From Virgisporangium aliadipatigenens (GTDB lineage Bacteria > Actinomycetota > Actinomycetes > Mycobacteriales > Micromonosporaceae): a stretch of 64,000 bases of DNA. Under the pieces are notes generated by a model, which did no database searches, was not told where the DNA came from, and saw only the letters and a program-made list of their open reading frames with translations. The DNA lies in the NCBI RefSeq assembly GCF_016863615.1, contig NZ_BOPF01000029.1, positions 81,638 through 145,637 on the forward strand. Direction: 5' to 3'. Every line of letters starts with the position of its first letter. Position 1 is the first letter of the stretch. The translations under genes were made by a program, and so were the position numbers. Shown here one piece after another: positions 9,901 through 18,182 of this stretch.

Positions 9901-11403
9901 CTCCGCGAGCGCGGCGAACAGGTCGCGCGCCTCGCCCGGACGGCCGGCGTCGCCGGTCCAGCTCGCGTGCCCGGAGCGGGCGTCGACGGTGTCCGGGTCG
10001 GCGGCGCCTAGCAGACGCGTGCAATCGGCCGCGAGCGCGGCGTAGCGGTCGCGGGCCCGCACGGCGTCGCCGGAGATCCCGGTCCACCGGGCGAGGCCGA
10101 TGCGCGCGGCAAGGGTGTCACGGTCGTCCGGGCCGAGTTCCCGGGCGCAATCCTCGGCGAGGGCGGCGAACAGGTCGCGGGCCCGGCCGGGATCCCCAGC
10201 CTCCCCGATCCATCCGGCGAGGTGGCGCCGCACCTCGAAGGTGACCCGGTCGGTCGAAGGCAGCTGGTCGAGCAGGGTGCGGGCGTGCGGGGCGAGCCGC
10301 AGCCACCCGTCGGTGGCAGCCGCGCGTCCGGGCCGGTCCGTGCAGGCGCTCGCCAGGAGCGTGCCGGCGGCCAGCGCCCACGGCCGTCGGCCCTCGGCGG
10401 TCGCCGCGAGCCGGTCCGCGGTCACCGCCTGGACGAGTCCGTGGACCGCGATCGCGGCGGACGCGCCGGTCGCGGCCGCACGGGTCGCGAGGCCGTGCGT
10501 GGTCAGGTCGGCGACCGCGCGGCGCCATGCCAGTTCGTCGCGCAACGGGGTGAGCAGGTCCGACCCGTGATCACCGCCGGCCAGGAGGTCGCTGACGGGG
10601 ATCGCGTCGGGGGAGTAGAAGGCGAGAACGTTCAGCAGGGTCCGGGCCGGCGGGCAGATCCGGTCGAACGCCAGCTCCCAGGTGGTCGCCAGCGGTGCGC
10701 CGTAGTCCGGTGCGGTGCCCTCGGCGAGCATGTCCGACCGGCGCCTGCGGAACAGGTCGAGGTAGGCGGAGAGCGGAACCTGGTGCGCGCCGGCGTACGA
10801 GGCGGCCTGGGCGAGGGCGAGCGGCAGGCCGCCCAGTTCCTTGGACAGGGCCGCGGCGGCGACCTCGTCGGTGTCCCCGCTCATGCTGGTCAGCAGCCGG
10901 TTCGCGTCCTCGGGCGGCAGCGGTCCGACCGGTTGGACGCCGTCCTGATGCGGCCACGCCGAGGCGCGTGAGGTGACGAGCACGTCGCCGTCGCCGTCGG
11001 GCGGCAGCAGTTCACGAAGCCGGCGCGGGTCCGGCACGTCATCGAGGACGAGCAGCCACCGCGCGTCGCGGTTGGCCAGTACGGCGTGCACCGCCCGCAC
11101 CGGATCGCCGATGCGTGCGACGTCGTTCGGCGCGAGCCATTCGAGGAGTTCGCGGCAGTCCTCGGCGGCCGTCGTCGGGTCGTCGGCGCGCACCCACCAC
11201 AGCAGGCTGTAGCGATCCTGGTGCCGGGCCGCGTACGCCCGGGCGACGCTGGATTTCCCAATGCCACCGAGCCCGTTCAGGATCCGCAGCAGCGGCCCCC
11301 GCGACCGCGCCGGCGCGTCGAACGCCGCCTCGACGTCGGCCAGTTCGCCGGCCCGCCCGACGATGCTGGTGAACTCGCGGATCTGGGTGGAGACCGCCCG
11401 CAT
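6973..11403 (-). CDS. STAND/NB-ARC ATPase with 25 consecutive 42-residue TPR-like repeats
   Basis: The 1476-aa frame opens with an NB-ARC domain: P-loop GLGGIGKSS at residues 44-52, WWVRADDP, then RWLLVLDDVPDP as Walker B. Residues 403-1452 are 25 contiguous repeats of exactly 42 residues with consensus GDPAAARDLFAALVEDxTRV then LGxDHPxTLDARxGLARWTG, a kinesin-light-chain-like TPR variant with a conserved WTG. STAND proteins of this kind are signal-gated oligomerising switches, and the repeats would be the sensor. ATG 11403 may not be the real N-terminus. It has no visible ribosome binding site, and coding-like sequence (AAQFIGSVTNVEQWAADTAG) continues upstream in frame with high GC3 but no ATG, GTG or TTG. 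See the frameshift signal at 11597-11640. Confidence 0.88.
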   Translation of the reverse strand: MRAVSTQIREFTSIVGRAGELADVEAAFDAPARSRGPLLRILNGLGGIGKSSVARAYAARHQDRYSLLWWVRADDPTTAAEDCRELLEWLAPNDVARIGDPVRAVHAVLANRDARWLLVLDDVPDPRRLRELLPPDGDGDVLVTSRASAWPHQDGVQPVGPLPPEDANRLLTSMSGDTDEVAAAALSKELGGLPLALAQAASYAGAHQVPLSAYLDLFRRRRSDMLAEGTAPDYGAPLATTWELAFDRICPPARTLLNVLAFYSPDAIPVSDLLAGGDHGSDLLTPLRDELAWRRAVADLTTHGLATRAAATGASAAIAVHGLVQAVTADRLAATAEGRRPWALAAGTLLASACTDRPGRAAATDGWLRLAPHARTLLDQLPSTDRVTFEVRRHLAGWIGEAGDPGRARDLFAALAEDCARELGPDDRDTLAARIGLARWTGISGDAVRARDRYAALAADCTRLLGAADPDTVDARSGHASWTGDAGRPGEARDLFAALAEDCEGALGPDHRSTLQVRDSLAWWTGTTGAPALARDLSAALVERCVRALGPDDPHTLDARGGLAMWTGLAGEEVGARTMFGALVADHRRVSGRDHPRTLAARVDLAFWTADFGDRAESRRLAAALVEDCARGLGPDHSTTLRARWALVRCTVNVGEPIAARDLCAVLAEDHTRILGREHPNALDAAATLAMLTGDAGDPAGARDLHSALADDCTRVLGADHPQTLGVRLGLARWTGEAGNPAGARDLSAVLVEEHARELGADHPQTREARGALVRWTGESGDFARARDLSVRLTGEHARILGPDHFTTLAIRASVARWTGEAGDADAARELFARLVDDYTRVLGADHPLTLDTRSGLGRWTGEAGDADAARELFARLVDDYTRVLGADHPWTLDTRSGLARWTAVAGDPAAARDMYGDLSGDYARVLGPAHSGTLAARSGAALCTGTAGDPSAARSRYADLVEDHLRLLGPRHPMTLDCRGSLARWTGEAGDAGAARDRFAALARDNRRALGTDHRQTIDARSALARWTGEAGDPVAARDLYAEVVDDCTRVFGPDHATTLDLRSSLAWYTACTGDPAGARALYDELAADCARARGADHEATLDARTGAASAAESAGELAEARDRCRSLVDDCTRVLDADHWRTLDIRLGLARCTGNTGDPGGARDLFAALAEDHARLFGDDHAATRDMRFAAAWWAAEAGDHLMARDLTKALVDDTTRVLGDDHPTTLNMRAEYAWSVGASGESAQARDLYAALVGDFARILGSADPQTLEARNGFAQYTGEAGDPVRARELFTTLVEDFARALGRDHARTFAVRGAVARWIGMAGEPSRARTRCALLVEEHARVFGRTHPSTLDARYGVARWTGEAGDPAAARDLFAALSADCVRELGADRPLSLDVRVGLARWTGEAGDPAAARDLFAVLVDDYTRVHGPEHPRTVHIRESAAIWAGRADVGRRGWRGRLAGLFLDDEHPAHR
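7048..10197 (-). repeat. array of 25 in-frame 126-bp coding repeats
   Basis: Twenty-five head-to-tail 126-bp units encode the 42-residue repeats of the STAND protein. Units 11 and 12 (8812-8937 and 8686-8811) are almost identical at DNA and protein level: both read GDADAARELFARLVDDYTRV and then differ at only a few residues. Other units are more diverged. This indicates recent unit duplication or gene conversion, and copy number may vary between strains. Confidence 0.93.
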
Positions 11404-11596
11404 CGTCCGCAGCCGGTCGCCGGCGGTGTCGGCGGCCCACTGCTCGACGTTCGTAACCGAACCGATGAACTGGGCGGCGGTGCCGCGGCCGCCGGCGTTG
11501 ACCGACGGCCAGGCCGCCCGGCCGTATCCGGTGCGACCGGTGTCGTGCGGGGTCGGAACGGAGCGCGGCGCCTCCGTGCGGGGCGGATGCGGTTGG

Positions 11597-11640
11597 CCGG
11601 GTCCGGCTAGCCCTGTGGCCGGCCCGGTGCGGAAGGGCCC
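11597..11640 (-). promoter_or_regulatory. candidate -1 programmed ribosomal frameshift signal
   Basis: Reading the minus strand in the frame of the small gene that stops at 11607, a heptamer G GGC CCT (11640-11634) fits the X XXY YYZ slippery pattern in the correct phase. After a 6-nt spacer (11633-11628) comes a 10-bp GC-rich stem, CCGGGCCGGC pairing with GCCGGaCCCGG, with one bulged A and a 10-nt loop that includes the upstream gene's TAG stop. A -1 slip here enters the STAND frame with no intervening stop. The result would be one protein of about 1697 aa. The elements are visible; function is inferred. Confidence 0.5.
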
Positions 11641-12065
11641 GCCGGTGCCGGGCCTCCCATGGTCAGGTGGCCGATCTGCGCCGCGGCGACCGACGCTCCG
11701 TGGGCGTTGAGTACCGGACTGCCGTGAATGGTCATCACCTGCCCGCCGGCGGCGGCACCCGCCTCGGCCGGCGCACGCAACGCGAGCACCTTCCGCAACT
11801 CGTCGGCCAGCTCCGGGTACTCGTCAAGCAGCTGTACGAAGCTGCCCCGCCAGCGTTCCGTTGCGGTCTCCGTCGCCACCCGGCCGTCACAGACCTCTTC
11901 GCGGCTCTCGTCGAGGTTGCCCGCCTGCCGCGCGGTCCGGGCGGCGTCGCCGCGGCCCATCCACCCGGCCACACCGTCGCGCACCGCCTGCCATCCGTCC
12001 CCGGCCATGGCCCGCACGACCTCCTGGGCGGCGAGCACGGCGAGCGCTGTCAGCATCGGATCCAT
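11607..12065 (-). CDS. small STAND-associated protein, possible N-terminal part of the downstream NB-ARC protein
   Basis: The 152-aa protein starts at ATG 12065, behind GGGAGG; a GTG one codon upstream is an alternative. It has an N-terminal Ala/Val-rich helix (MLTALAVLAAQEVVRAMAGD), a charged middle with LLDEYPELADELRKVLALR, and a tail QVMTIHGSPVLNAHGASVAA. This is the kind of short strand-forming segment that precedes the ATPase domain in many actinobacterial STAND proteins. In those relatives such a region is often fused to the ATPase; here it ends at TAG 11607, 203 bp before the ATG of the STAND gene. It is either a separate partner or the zero-frame product of a frameshifted gene. Confidence 0.7.
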   Translation of the reverse strand: MDPMLTALAVLAAQEVVRAMAGDGWQAVRDGVAGWMGRGDAARTARQAGNLDESREEVCDGRVATETATERWRGSFVQLLDEYPELADELRKVLALRAPAEAGAAAGGQVMTIHGSPVLNAHGASVAAAQIGHLTMGGPAPAGPSAPGRPQG

Positions 12066-12283
12066 CACGGACCTCCCGTCGTTGATCGCGCTCACCCTAT
12101 GGCGCGGCGAAGGGCCGCCGGGCCGGAAGTCTCGGACGGCCCATGTCCGCATTCGGACTCCGCCCTTCGGGTGCAAATTGCCGCAACCCGGGCCGTCGCC
12201 GAGGACCGGGTGGGTGCAACGGCACGGCATGTCTCCATGATCGGAGGGTGATCGTGGGTGTGCGGCATCCTTACCTACGTCAC
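12066..12283. other. intergenic, 218 bp
   Basis: This lies between the membrane-protein gene ending at 12284 and the small STAND-associated gene starting at 12065, both on the minus strand. I see no credible gene. It presumably holds the promoter of the small gene and the STAND gene. No clear operator was recognised. Confidence 0.4.
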
Positions 12284-12880
12284 CTACGGCGTCCCCTGTC
12301 CCGGGCTCCGACGGCGCACCGCCGTCACGATCGCCATGATCCCGGCGACGATCAGCGCGAAGCAGGGGACGAGAAGGGCGCCGAAGAACGCCGTCGCGCC
12401 GCCGAGGATCGCGGCCGCCATGCCGCCGGCTTCGAACGCGTCCCCGACGGCGTACAGGTCGGTGCCGGGCCGATCGCAGTCGGAGGTGCACGAGAGCGTG
12501 TACCGCCCGGACCGGTCGACCGTGATGTCGTACAGCACCACCCAGGTGGTGTCCTCGATGGTGGCGCTCAGCCCGTAGGAACGTTCGGTCAGCGCGGCCT
12601 CGCCCGCCCCGCTGACCTCGCAGGTCGCCCGCGCGATCCCGTCGGAGTCCTGCGGGAAGACGGCGTAGACCGTCGCGGCCCGGTCCTTCGTCAGCTCGAC
12701 CGTCGTTTCGTCGCCGCCGTGGAACCGCGCACCCACCGAGGGGAGCGTCCCCCCGACGGATCCGAACGACGCCACGCCCAGCACCACGAGCAGCGGTGCC
12801 GTCAGGACGCCGACCGCCGCGATCGCGGCCGCGAGGACGTACCAGCCGCGGCCGGGTCGCGGGGGGCGCGGATCGACCAT
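12284..12880 (-). CDS. hypothetical membrane-anchored protein with extracytoplasmic domain
   Basis: The 198-aa protein starts at MVDPRPPRPGRGW; the 66-residue upstream in-frame extension is not coding-like. A proline/arginine-rich cytoplasmic start precedes a membrane helix (YVLAAAIAAVGVLTAPLLVV). An extracytoplasmic beta-rich domain of about 115 residues contains three Cys (ATCEV, SCTSDC), resembling a small sugar- or ligand-binding jelly-roll region. A second membrane segment follows (GGATAFFGALLVPCFALIVAGIMAI) and the tail is basic. Function unknown. It is divergent from the effector-associated-domain gene at 13077. Confidence 0.75.
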   Translation of the reverse strand: MVDPRPPRPGRGWYVLAAAIAAVGVLTAPLLVVLGVASFGSVGGTLPSVGARFHGGDETTVELTKDRAATVYAVFPQDSDGIARATCEVSGAGEAALTERSYGLSATIEDTTWVVLYDITVDRSGRYTLSCTSDCDRPGTDLYAVGDAFEAGGMAAAILGGATAFFGALLVPCFALIVAGIMAIVTAVRRRSPGQGTP

Positions 12881-13076
12881 GGGAAGGATGGTGCCATGCC
12901 GGGCGTCGATGCCGGGACAGCGGTCGCGCTCCGGTACCGGAAGCCAGGGAAATCCGCAAAGCCGAACGTCCGTCGCGTGTACCGCTAACTGTTGATCAAT
13001 GGGCGCCGGTTGTAGGCTTCGGGCTTCCGGGATTTTCGGTGAACCGGGCTCATATTCGTCGATCGGAGTGCTTTTC

Positions 13077-13472
13077 ATGATTCAGCCGATCGGATCACGG
13101 CCACCGCCGCGCCGGCCGGTCGACGACGGCACGTCGGAAAACGGGAGCGACCTCTCCGATATCGCCGACGCGCTCGCCGAGATCGACGAGCTGAACGACC
13201 CGGCCGGCCTGCGCGTGCTGTTCACCGCGCTTCCCAGGGCCCTCGTTCTCACCATTCCGCACAATCCACGGCCGCGATTCCAGCTCATTCATCTCGTCCG
13301 CGGTTGTGCCGATTTCAGCGGCGGCGGGCGGGCGTTGTTCGACGCCGTTCACACCGTGCTGCCGGAGGGTTGTCGAGGACGCTCACACGCATTGCGGCTG
13401 ATCGCGCGGCACTGGTCGCTGCACGGGCCACCCGAAGCGGTTCGTCCGTCCGATCCCGCTCCTGTCGATTAG
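13077..13472 (+). CDS. effector-associated domain (EAD2-like) protein
   Basis: The 131-aa protein starts at MIQPIGSRPPP with GGAG 8 nt upstream. The first 35 residues are disordered. The rest (ALAEIDELNDPAGLRVLFTA through FQLIHLVRGCADFSGGGRAL) matches my recollection of effector-associated domain 2. This is a small helical adaptor domain that couples STAND ATPases to effectors in actinobacterial conflict and signalling systems. It lies 143 bp upstream of the FxsT-like STAND gene, whose own N-terminus has a related helical domain, so the two may pair by homotypic contacts. Family assignment is by pattern, without a profile search. Confidence 0.65.
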   Translation: MIQPIGSRPPPRRPVDDGTSENGSDLSDIADALAEIDELNDPAGLRVLFTALPRALVLTIPHNPRPRFQLIHLVRGCADFSGGGRALFDAVHTVLPEGCRGRSHALRLIARHWSLHGPPEAVRPSDPAPVD

Positions 13473-13615
13473 TACTACCAGTGGTCGGGCGACCCGGGCC
13501 CGATCCGCAATGCGACGCTTCATCGCCGGTGGCGCCACGTTGTGCCACCCTTCGGTCCCGGCCCGCGACGACGGTTCATGGCAAGTCGGTCGAACTCTGA
13601 CACCGGAAGGTTGAC

Positions 13616-16600
13616 GTGCGACAGTTCGAGGTCTCCGCCGAGCAGCGGGAGCGACTGAGCGAGGCGCTGCTTCGCATCAGGGACCTCCATGAGGCCGACA
13701 TTCTCGGCCTGTGCGTGGACGAGCTGGAGCGGCGACTGGCCAAGCCGCTGTCGCTCAAGCGCTTCGCGCAGGCGCGGTTCGCGATCTGGGAGCTCACCAC
13801 CCGATGCACCGAGGAACTGGACGCCGTGCTCGAACTGCAGGCCGTCGTGTCGCGGTTCTTCCCCGATCACCCCGCCCTGGTGGACGTCATCACCATCGTG
13901 GAGGAGATCGGGACGCCGCCGCTGCTGAGTGAGGATCAGGAGCGGCAGCTCGTGCTGTTACTGGACGGCTACGACGTCGAGGTGAGACGCTCTACGTTCC
14001 ACGGCGTCTTCGGCAACCCCCTCCGCAAAGACGACCCGCACTGGTCCTCGACCGCCCGACACGTGCGTTTCGTTGAACTCACGTGTCGCACGAAAGGCGG
14101 TTTGCCTCTGCTCCTTACCTACTTGGAGCAAACGGCACACGCACCATCGCACAGCGACTTGCTCCACCCGATCCACACCTGGATTTCGGACGTGGGCGCA
14201 AACGCCGGCCTGGACCCGGCGGTACTGCGTGCACTGTGCCCATCGCCCGCCTCGGAGGGCAGCCATTTCTCGCGGAATCCGGGACTTGACGCCACCCGGG
14301 CACACCTAGACAATTCCCACGCTCTAGGATCCGGTGAAGAGAGCGATGATCCATCAGCAGGAGCAGGAGACGAAGCGGTGAATCCCACGTCCACGCGACA
14401 CAAGGTTCCGGCGGACGTGGTCCCACCCATTCGGGGGAACCTGCCGATCCGCAACACGGACTTCACCGGACGTGGTCCGTTGATCTGGCAGCTTCGCGAA
14501 TCGCTGCTGAAACGCTCGAACGCATCAGTGGTCCCACAAGCTTTGCATGGTCTGGGCGGTGTTGGGAAGACCCAATTAGCGGTCGAGTACGCATACAGGT
14601 ATATCGATTACTACGGCCTCATCTGGTGGATCAACGCCGACCACATTACGGCGGTCCGATCATCGCTCGCCGAACTCGGAAGGGAACTCGGAATTCCGCC
14701 GAGTCCCGACATCGACCAGTCCGCGAAAACCGTACTCAACAGCCTCGCGACCAGTACCCGCAGATGGCTGCTCGTCTACGACAACGCCGACAACCCGGAG
14801 GACCTGGCCGGTTTACTGCCGCCCACCGAGGGGCACGTCATCATCACCTCCCGAAACGGGGAATGGTCGCAGGTCTACGACGCGATCGAGGTGGACGTTC
14901 TCGAACGGCATGAAAGTGTGCAACTGATCCAGCGGAAAACGGGTGACGCGATTCCCGCCGACGAGGCCGATCATCTGGCCGAGAAGGTCGGCGACCTGCC
15001 GCTCGCCCTGGAGCAGGCCGCCGCGTGGCATTCCGCGACCGGCATGCCCGTCGAGCGGTACCTCGCCCTGTTCGACAAGCACGTCGAGGAGTTGATGGGC
15101 GAGAACAAACCCGCCAACTACCCGGCGTCGGTCTCGGCGTTCCTGCGCGTCGCGTTCGACAAGCTGCGTGAGGGCTCCGTGCCGGAGGCCCCGCAACTCC
15201 TGGAGCTGTTCGCCCACCTCGGTCCGGATCCGGTAGCCGCGGCGTTCCTGCGCAGCGGGCGCGGGCCGGGCATCTCCGAGCCCCTCCGGCAGGCCCTCGG
15301 CGACGAGATCAAGCTGAACCGGGCCATCTCCGCGCTGCGCCGCCACGGGCTGGCGAAGGTGCTGCCCGGCCAGCAGCTCCAGGTCCACCGGCTGGTCCAG
15401 TTGGTGCTGCGCGAGGGGCTCCTGGAACGCCGCCGCGAGCGCAGCCGCGAAAATGTGCGGATCATCCTGCAGGGCGCCAATCCCGGCGACCCCGACAACC
15501 GGGCCACCTGGCCGCGGCACCGTGAGATCGGGCCGCACATCGGTCCCGCGGACCTGCTCGGCGCGCCGACCGCCGACGCCCGCCGGGTCGCCCTCGACCA
15601 GGCGCGGTACCTGTACAGCACCGGCGACTACGCCGGCAGCCGGGACCTGGCCGAGACCATGATCAGCCGCTGGTCCGGTCCCGCGGAGGACGGCGGGATC
15701 GGCGCCGACCACGAGCACACGTTGCTCGCCAAGCGACACCTCGCCAACGCGCTGCGCCAGCTCGGCCACTACGAACGGGCCCGGCTGATCTCCACCCAGA
15801 CATTGGAGACGCTGCGCGCCAGCCCCGAGTTCGGCGACGACCACGAGCACACGGTCGCCGTCGGCCTCGGACTCGGCTACGACCTGCGCCTGTCCGGCGA
15901 CATCGCCGGCGCCCACCGCAGCGACGAGGAGAACTACGCCCGCGCACGGCGCACCTACGACGACGACGACGTGGCCGACGCCCTGCACGCGAAGAACAAC
16001 GTGACCGCCAGCCTCAAGATGCTCGGCGACTTCGACACGGCGTACCGCCTCGACACGGAACTCGTCCAGCAGTGGCGCAGTTCCTTCGGCGACCAGGACG
16101 CCCGCACGTTGCGCAGCATCAGCAACGTCGCCCGCGACCTGTACGGGCTCGGCCGCTACGCCGAGGCGCTGGAGACGCAACGCCTCTCGTTGCCCGAATA
16201 CGTCGCGCTGCTGAGCCCGGACCACACCGACGTCCTCCAGGCGAACCGCACCATCGCGATCGCGTTGCGCAAGACCGGCCGCTACGGCGAGGCGCTCACC
16301 CACGCGCGGGAGACCTACGAGGCGTTCCGCACCCGGTTCGGTCCCGACTACGAGCACACCCTCTCCGCGACGATGACGTTCGCGAACACCCTTCGCACCG
16401 TCGGGCAGTTCACCGAGGCGAAGAAGTTCGCCGACGAGGGCGTGGAGGCCTACGTCCGGGTCCTCGGCGAGCGGCATCCGCTCACGCTCGCGGCCCGCGT
16501 CAATCTCGGGATCATCCTCCGGGCGATCGGCGACCTCCGTGACGCGCGCGAGGTGGAGCGCTCGACCTACGAGGACCTGCGTGCCGTGGTCGGCGAGCGG

Positions 16601-16921
16601 CATCCGCACACCCTCTGCGCCGCGGGCAACTACAGCAACAGTCTGGTGCTCGCGGGCGACACCGCGGCCGCGCGGGCACTGTCGGAGCCGCTGCTGAACA
16701 TGTCGCGCCAGGTTCGTGGCGACGCGCACCCCTACACCCTGGGCATCGCGCTGAACGTCTCCCTCGACCTGCGCAACGCCGGCGAGGCCGACGAGGCCCG
16801 GGACCTGTTCGGCAAGACGATCGCGCGCCTGCGCGACATCCTCGGCACCGACCATCCCGAGGTGCTGCACGCCAGTCAGGACCGGCGCGCCGACTTCGAC
16901 ATCGAACCGCCGCCGATGTAG
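13616..16921 (+). CDS. fxsT: FxsT-like STAND/TPR protein of the Fxs system
   Basis: The 1101-aa protein starts at GTG 13616, 5 nt after GGAAGG. Residues 1-95 (LSEALLRIRDLHEADILGL) form an effector-associated-like helical domain, and a second adaptor-like region covers about 100-215. The NB-ARC domain has P-loop HGLGGVGKTQLA near residue 312, GLIWWINADH, and RWLLVYDNADNPEDL as Walker B. Residues about 650-1085 are TPRs. The order matches the 'FxSxx-COOH system tetratricopeptide repeat protein' family. Three in-frame TTA codons (13958, 14576, 14813; Leu115, 321, 400) lie in a stretch of lower GC than its neighbours, suggesting bldA-dependent translation and possible transfer. It converges with the HEXXH gene, separated by 1 bp. 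Confidence 0.85.
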   Translation: MRQFEVSAEQRERLSEALLRIRDLHEADILGLCVDELERRLAKPLSLKRFAQARFAIWELTTRCTEELDAVLELQAVVSRFFPDHPALVDVITIVEEIGTPPLLSEDQERQLVLLLDGYDVEVRRSTFHGVFGNPLRKDDPHWSSTARHVRFVELTCRTKGGLPLLLTYLEQTAHAPSHSDLLHPIHTWISDVGANAGLDPAVLRALCPSPASEGSHFSRNPGLDATRAHLDNSHALGSGEESDDPSAGAGDEAVNPTSTRHKVPADVVPPIRGNLPIRNTDFTGRGPLIWQLRESLLKRSNASVVPQALHGLGGVGKTQLAVEYAYRYIDYYGLIWWINADHITAVRSSLAELGRELGIPPSPDIDQSAKTVLNSLATSTRRWLLVYDNADNPEDLAGLLPPTEGHVIITSRNGEWSQVYDAIEVDVLERHESVQLIQRKTGDAIPADEADHLAEKVGDLPLALEQAAAWHSATGMPVERYLALFDKHVEELMGENKPANYPASVSAFLRVAFDKLREGSVPEAPQLLELFAHLGPDPVAAAFLRSGRGPGISEPLRQALGDEIKLNRAISALRRHGLAKVLPGQQLQVHRLVQLVLREGLLERRRERSRENVRIILQGANPGDPDNRATWPRHREIGPHIGPADLLGAPTADARRVALDQARYLYSTGDYAGSRDLAETMISRWSGPAEDGGIGADHEHTLLAKRHLANALRQLGHYERARLISTQTLETLRASPEFGDDHEHTVAVGLGLGYDLRLSGDIAGAHRSDEENYARARRTYDDDDVADALHAKNNVTASLKMLGDFDTAYRLDTELVQQWRSSFGDQDARTLRSISNVARDLYGLGRYAEALETQRLSLPEYVALLSPDHTDVLQANRTIAIALRKTGRYGEALTHARETYEAFRTRFGPDYEHTLSATMTFANTLRTVGQFTEAKKFADEGVEAYVRVLGERHPLTLAARVNLGIILRAIGDLRDAREVERSTYEDLRAVVGERHPHTLCAAGNYSNSLVLAGDTAAARALSEPLLNMSRQVRGDAHPYTLGIALNVSLDLRNAGEADEARDLFGKTIARLRDILGTDHPEVLHASQDRRADFDIEPPPM

Positions 16922-16922
16922 G

Positions 16923-18182
16923 TCAGCTCCACCGGACACTCGCCGTGGACCGGTTGCGCAGGGCCCAGCGCAGCCGGTCGCGGCGCACGTTCCGCCCGGC
17001 CCGCCGCACGACCGCCGGCGGCAGCGGGTCGGCCAGCATCTCCTCGACCGCCTCGCTGAGCGCGGCCACCAACGCCCGTCCGTCGGTGGTGAGCAGCCCG
17101 CAGCCGCGTGCCGCGACGACGGCGAGCCGGAGCTGCTCACGCAGCAGCGCGAACTGGTAGTCGGCGGCCTCCACCGCGTTCGCGGCGTGGAAGCGGCGCC
17201 ACATCGTCGCGACGCCCACGAACGCGTAGATGCCGTGCAGCAGACCGGTGATCGGTCGCGGGTCGTTGCGCCACGGCGCGAAGTAGCGGCGCGTCTCGTC
17301 GCCCCGGATCGCGGGACGCAGCCGCAGCATGACGTTCAACTTCGAGTGCTGCAGTTCGTGCACCAGGTTCGCGGCGAGGGCGGGTGCGAACGCCGGCATC
17401 GTCAGCCCGAACGCCCCGAAGACGTCCGTGGAGGTGACGCTCACCTCCCGGCCGATCGCCGCGCGGTGGAGCGGCACCAGCACCAGCGCGTCGGCGCCGA
17501 TCTCCGCGGCGAGGTCGGGCGCGTGCCGGACGAGCAGCCGCCACGCGTCGTGCAGCAGCGCCCGCCACGACTCGACCTCCGCGCCGGTCAGGCGCCCCGC
17601 GAGGGGGTGCCGGTGACAGTCCCGTTGCGGATCGAGGTCGTCCAGGACCGCGTGCAGCGTCCTTCCGCCGTGACTCACCGAGATCCGGCGCAAGGGCTGC
17701 AGATCGAGAGTTCCCAGGGGAACGTCGTCAAGGGAGACCCGCTCTCCCGCGACGCTCGCCCGGACCGACGTGACGTGCTCGCGCCGCAGCGCGACGGCGC
17801 CGGTGTCGGGCAGCATGACCGCGCCGCCGCTCGCCGGTACCTCCACGCGGGCCGGCGTACCCGCCCGCATCGCCGCCACCAGAGCGACGGCACCGAGGCG
17901 CGAGGTGAACCGCTCCGGTGCCTCGTCGCGCACCGCGTTCGCCAGCCAGGCGCCGTTCCACGGGTGTGCCAGCAGCTCCGACACCACCTCGGGAGCCGCC
18001 TTCTGGGCCACGCACAGCGCCTCGAACTCCGGCGAGCGCCCGAATCGGTGCACGAGATGACGCAACAGCAGCAGGTGCTCGTTGAGCTTCGCGTGGCGCA
18101 GTTCGGCCAGGGCCGCGGCGCCGCCACCGCCGTGCGCGAGTGCCGCGAACGTCCGCGGGTCCAGCCGCAACCGGCGCATCAT
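16923..18182 (-). CDS. HEXXH-motif putative peptide-modification protein (Fxs-associated)
   Basis: The protein is 419 aa. The HEXXH zinc-hydrolase motif is intact as HELQH at residues 275-279, in ALAANLVHELQHSKLNVMLR. This matches the HEXXH putative peptide-modification family that occurs beside, or fused in inactivated form to, FxsB-type radical SAM enzymes. The N-terminus (LRLDPRTFAALAHGGGGAAA, then LRHAKLNEHLLLL) also fits. It is translationally coupled to the radical SAM gene: ATG 18182 overlaps its TGA, and a second ATG follows directly at 18179. A role in cleaving or modifying the matured peptide is inferred; here it is a separate, apparently active version rather than a fused domain. 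Confidence 0.85.
   Translation of the reverse strand: MMRRLRLDPRTFAALAHGGGGAAALAELRHAKLNEHLLLLRHLVHRFGRSPEFEALCVAQKAAPEVVSELLAHPWNGAWLANAVRDEAPERFTSRLGAVALVAAMRAGTPARVEVPASGGAVMLPDTGAVALRREHVTSVRASVAGERVSLDDVPLGTLDLQPLRRISVSHGGRTLHAVLDDLDPQRDCHRHPLAGRLTGAEVESWRALLHDAWRLLVRHAPDLAAEIGADALVLVPLHRAAIGREVSVTSTDVFGAFGLTMPAFAPALAANLVHELQHSKLNVMLRLRPAIRGDETRRYFAPWRNDPRPITGLLHGIYAFVGVATMWRRFHAANAVEAADYQFALLREQLRLAVVAARGCGLLTTDGRALVAALSEAVEEMLADPLPPAVVRRAGRNVRRDRLRWALRNRSTASVRWS

Noticed and set aside
6979..10011. 1010-codon plus-strand frame opposite the 25-repeat STAND gene
   Set aside because: Its apparent repeats are the shadow of the 126-bp units. The P-loop and WTG repeats are in the minus-strand frame.
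7048..10197. Regular 126-bp DNA repeats as a possible CRISPR or satellite array
   Set aside because: There are no short identical repeats with unique spacers, and the unit is in-frame protein-coding with a 42-residue period.
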